Part shown: piece by piece, positions 61,618 through 64,000 of the stretch
How the letters are laid out: each line of letters opens with the position of its first letter
Numbering within the stretch: the stretch's first letter is position 1
Assembly: GCF_900104805.1 (NCBI RefSeq)
Contig: NZ_LT629751.1
Span: forward strand, 620,001 to 684,000
Source: Pseudomonas oryzae
GTDB lineage: Bacteria; Pseudomonadota; Gammaproteobacteria; Pseudomonadales; Pseudomonadaceae
Direction of reading: 5' to 3'
DNA: 64,000 nucleotides
Notes under the pieces: model-generated
What the model was told of the DNA's origin: nothing
Database searches by the model: none
What the model saw: the letters and a program-made list of their open reading frames with translations, nothing else
Translations under genes and position numbers: made by a program

Positions 61618-63665
61618 TGGAGCTTGATGCCCTGGATGTGAAGGCGGCCGAGGTTCTTGAAGGCTATATCGTGCGCAAGGATCTGGTGCGTACCTTTGCC
61701 CGCCAGTTTCCGGTGCCGACCTATGTGGTGGAGTTCATGCTCGGGCGCTATTGCGCCAGTACTGATCCGAACGAGATCGAGGAGGGGATCGAGATTGTCG
61801 AGCGCCAGCTTTCGTCGCGCACTGTGCGTGCCGGTGAGGAAGAGCTGTTCAAGGCGCGGGCTTACAAGAATGGCACAGTCAAACTCATCGATCTGGTCAG
61901 TGCGCGCTTCAGCCAGAAGGACAATGGCTATCTGGCCACGCTGCCCAGCATCCAGCTCACCAACGTACGCATCGCCGACAGGCTGGTGGACGACAACGAG
62001 CGTTTGCTGACCGGGGGCTTCTACGCCGAGGTCACCCTCGAGTACGACGCTGCCATTGCCGAAGAGCGTGGCAATCCGTTTGGCATCCAGGATATCCGTC
62101 CGATCCAGCTCTCCAAGCGCGATGTGCTGGACAGCCTGGGAGCAGCTCGCCAGGCCTTCACGACCGAGCAGTGGAAGGACTTTCTGCTGCGCTCGATCGG
62201 CCTGGAGCCAGAACGACTGGACAGCCGGGCCAGGGATGCCTTGCTGCTGCGCATGGTTCCCTTCGTCGAGCGCAACTACAACCTGGTCGAGCTGGGGCCG
62301 CGCGGTACCGGCAAGAGTCACCTGTTCCAGCAGATCTCCCCCTATGCGCATCTGATTTCCGGCGGCAAGGCGACTATCGCCAAGATGTTCGTCAACAATG
62401 CCAGCGGACAGCGCGGCCTGGTCTGCCAGTACGATGTAGTGTGCTTCGACGAGATCAGTGGCATTTCCTTCGACACGAAGGAAGGCATCAACATCATGAA
62501 GGGGTACATGGAGTCCGGCGAGTTCAGTCGCGGCAAGGAAAGCATCCGTGCCGATGGCTCGCTGGTGTTCGTGGGCAACTTCGATGTCGATGTCGAGCAC
62601 CAGCAGCGCGTGGGGCATCTATTCGGGCCGCTGCCGGCCGAGATGCGTGACGACACTGCCTGGATGGATCGCATCCATTGCTATCTGCCGGGCTGGGATG
62701 TGCCAAAGATGAATCGCGAACTGACCACCGACCACTTCGGTCTGGTCAGCGATTTCTTCTCCGAGTGCCTGAGCCGTCTGCGTTACCAGAGCCGGGTCAG
62801 TGTCCTGCAGAACCGCGTACATCTGGGCGGTGCCCTCAGTGGTCGCGATACCAACGCGGTGAACAAAACTGTGTCCGGCTTGCTCAAGCTGCTGTACCCA
62901 GATGCCTCGACTCCGGTCAGCGACGAGGATCTGGAGTGGGCGGTGCGCCTGGCTCTGGAAGTGCGTCGCCGGGTCAAGGAGCAGCAGAAGCGCATCGGCT
63001 CAGCCGAGTTCCGCAACACCCACTTCAGCTACTTCATCGGCGACGATGGCGTGGAGAAGTTCGTGGCAACCCCAGAGCTGCGTGCCGACAACGAGATTGG
63101 CGATGACCCGCTCGAGCCCGGCCAGATCTGGACGATCAGCGAGGGGGGTAGCGATATCGATGACAACGCTGGCCTATACCGGATCGAGGTCAATGAAGGT
63201 CCCGGATCGGGCGTCAAGATCCTCAACAATCCGGCGCCGGCCGCATTCAAGGAGTCGGTCCGTTACGCCGAGCAGAATCTCTATGCCCGCGCCGGCCAGC
63301 TGATCGGCGACCGCGACCCGCGGGCCCACGAGTTCACCATTCAGCTGCGCGCCTTTGATGCCGCCAAGCGTGGCTCCAAGCTGGGCGTTGCGGCGCTGAT
63401 CTCTATGTGCAGTGCGCTGCTGAAAAAGTCGGTGCGCGGAGGGCTGATCGTGGTTGGCGAAATCAACCTGGGTGGCTCCATCGAACCGATCCGCAATCCG
63501 GTCAGCATTGCCGAGCTGGCGGTGGAGAAGGGTGCTAGTACGCTGCTGATGCCGGTGACGGCGCGGCGCCAGCTTTATGATCTGTCTGACGAAATGGCAA
63601 CGAAGATCGATATCCAGTTCTACCAGGATGCAAGGGATGCGTTTTTGAAGGCGATTGTGGAGTGA
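61617..63665 (+). CDS. brxL: BREX-1 Lon-like protein BrxL
   Basis: A 682-residue AAA+ protein with a Lon-protease-like C-terminal domain, the last core gene of type 1 BREX. Walker A is LGPRGTGKSHLFQQI (about 222-236) and Walker B VVCFDEISGISFD (about 273). The C-terminal region AAKRGSKLGVAALISMCSAL and GGLIVVGEINLGGSIEPI corresponds to the Lon domain. BrxL forms rings on DNA and is needed for phage exclusion but not for methylation. The ATG overlaps the pglZ stop (TGATG) behind GGAGAGG; GTG 61614 is one codon upstream. Confidence 0.93.
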   Translation: MELDALDVKAAEVLEGYIVRKDLVRTFARQFPVPTYVVEFMLGRYCASTDPNEIEEGIEIVERQLSSRTVRAGEEELFKARAYKNGTVKLIDLVSARFSQKDNGYLATLPSIQLTNVRIADRLVDDNERLLTGGFYAEVTLEYDAAIAEERGNPFGIQDIRPIQLSKRDVLDSLGAARQAFTTEQWKDFLLRSIGLEPERLDSRARDALLLRMVPFVERNYNLVELGPRGTGKSHLFQQISPYAHLISGGKATIAKMFVNNASGQRGLVCQYDVVCFDEISGISFDTKEGINIMKGYMESGEFSRGKESIRADGSLVFVGNFDVDVEHQQRVGHLFGPLPAEMRDDTAWMDRIHCYLPGWDVPKMNRELTTDHFGLVSDFFSECLSRLRYQSRVSVLQNRVHLGGALSGRDTNAVNKTVSGLLKLLYPDASTPVSDEDLEWAVRLALEVRRRVKEQQKRIGSAEFRNTHFSYFIGDDGVEKFVATPELRADNEIGDDPLEPGQIWTISEGGSDIDDNAGLYRIEVNEGPGSGVKILNNPAPAAFKESVRYAEQNLYARAGQLIGDRDPRAHEFTIQLRAFDAAKRGSKLGVAALISMCSALLKKSVRGGLIVVGEINLGGSIEPIRNPVSIAELAVEKGASTLLMPVTARRQLYDLSDEMATKIDIQFYQDARDAFLKAIVE

Positions 63666-63710
63666 TGACCTTGATCGGTCGTTTTGTGTAGTCAGACAGG
63701 GAGAGTTGTG

Positions 63711-64000
63711 GTGTCTAATAGGAGCAAATATAAGCAAGAACTTCCAGAATGGTTTTCGCGTGATAACTACAACCTTGTTTCAGGGTTTGGTATTTTGGAG
63801 TGGCGAAATGAACTTCTGGTTAGGGCAATCATTGCAAAGAGCCTGAGGGCTCCAGGCTTTGAGTTTTTGATGGATTTGGATCTGATTAGATGGGTCCCTG
63901 ATGACGTGGTCGCTAAATGTCTTGATCATGCGCGGGGATTGGTTACCGGGAAGTTTTCTCCGGTTCCACTTTCAGAAGCCCCCCCTTTTGGGGTTGCCAG
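63711..64000 (+). CDS. partial gene at right edge, function unknown
   Basis: An open frame from GTG 63711 (a second GTG lies at 63708) to the window end without a stop: MSNRSKYKQELPEWFSRDNY, then ...GFGILEWRNELLVRAIIAKS. AGGGAGAG lies about 7 bases upstream. It is visibly AT-richer than the BREX genes, so it may be a separate acquisition. The 96 residues seen suggest an alpha-helical cytoplasmic protein; no family is recognised. Confidence 0.55.
   Translation, partial: MSNRSKYKQELPEWFSRDNYNLVSGFGILEWRNELLVRAIIAKSLRAPGFEFLMDLDLIRWVPDDVVAKCLDHARGLVTGKFSPVPLSEAPPFGVA

Overview
The window reads as a Pseudomonas chromosome (stutzeri/aeruginosa-like). The left 8.5 kb carries the conserved block alpha/beta hydrolase - thrS - infC - rpmI - rplT - pheS - pheT - ihfA - merR-type regulator - tRNA-Pro(GGG), which is the order I know from P. 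aeruginosa. The rest is accessory DNA that begins directly after the 3' end of the tRNA-Pro gene, a usual integration site for genomic islands. No integrase and no second copy of the tRNA 3' end were seen, so the far end of the island probably lies beyond 64 kb.

8.5-13.2 kb: a worn island edge. It holds decayed small genes, a ~300-bp tandem duplication of the 3' end of a DUF927 helicase gene with 9-bp TGCCACAGG-type repeats, and then a leftward operon AlpA-like regulator - two small proteins - Toprim primase - DUF927 helicase, probably the replication/excision module of the element. 13.5-13.9 kb: a broken IS30-family transposase touching the end of the next gene. 13.9-19.6 kb: mobilisation genes, with a MobF relaxase-helicase and an accessory protein facing left, and three genes laid out like IncP traK-traL-traM facing right. 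The gap between the two groups is the likely oriT. 19.6-24.5 kb: cargo, including an ERI1-like exonuclease, a membrane protein, a nucleotidyltransferase, a frameshifted HAD protein, a metallophosphoesterase and small proteins.

24.6-63.7 kb: a dense defence island. First come a large SF2 helicase with a C-terminal PD-(D/E)XK-like segment and a 692-residue partner that may have an Argonaute/PIWI-like fold; facing them is a two-gene operon of a coiled-coil protein and a WYL regulator. Next are an ADP-ribosylglycohydrolase, an ankyrin-repeat protein, a prokaryotic viperin (pVip, a ddhNTP synthase) and a HicA-like protein. Last is a complete type 1 BREX locus (brxA, brxB, brxC, pglX, pglZ, brxL). 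Its pglX-pglZ interval has been opened to hold four further cassettes: (i) SUKH protein + HNH/membrane protein + coiled-coil membrane-anchored protein, (ii) zinc-finger protein + GrpE-like coiled-coil protein + Hsp70 with a zinc ribbon, (iii) a DUF262/DUF1524 GmrSD-like type IV restriction enzyme, (iv) a Septu-like PtuA/PtuB pair. A partial, AT-richer gene runs off the right edge.

The best candidates for undescribed systems are the helicase-nuclease/PIWI-like pair with its convergent partner operon (24,661-33,648) and cassettes (i) and (ii) inside BREX. All functional assignments come from reading motifs by eye; no database search was run.
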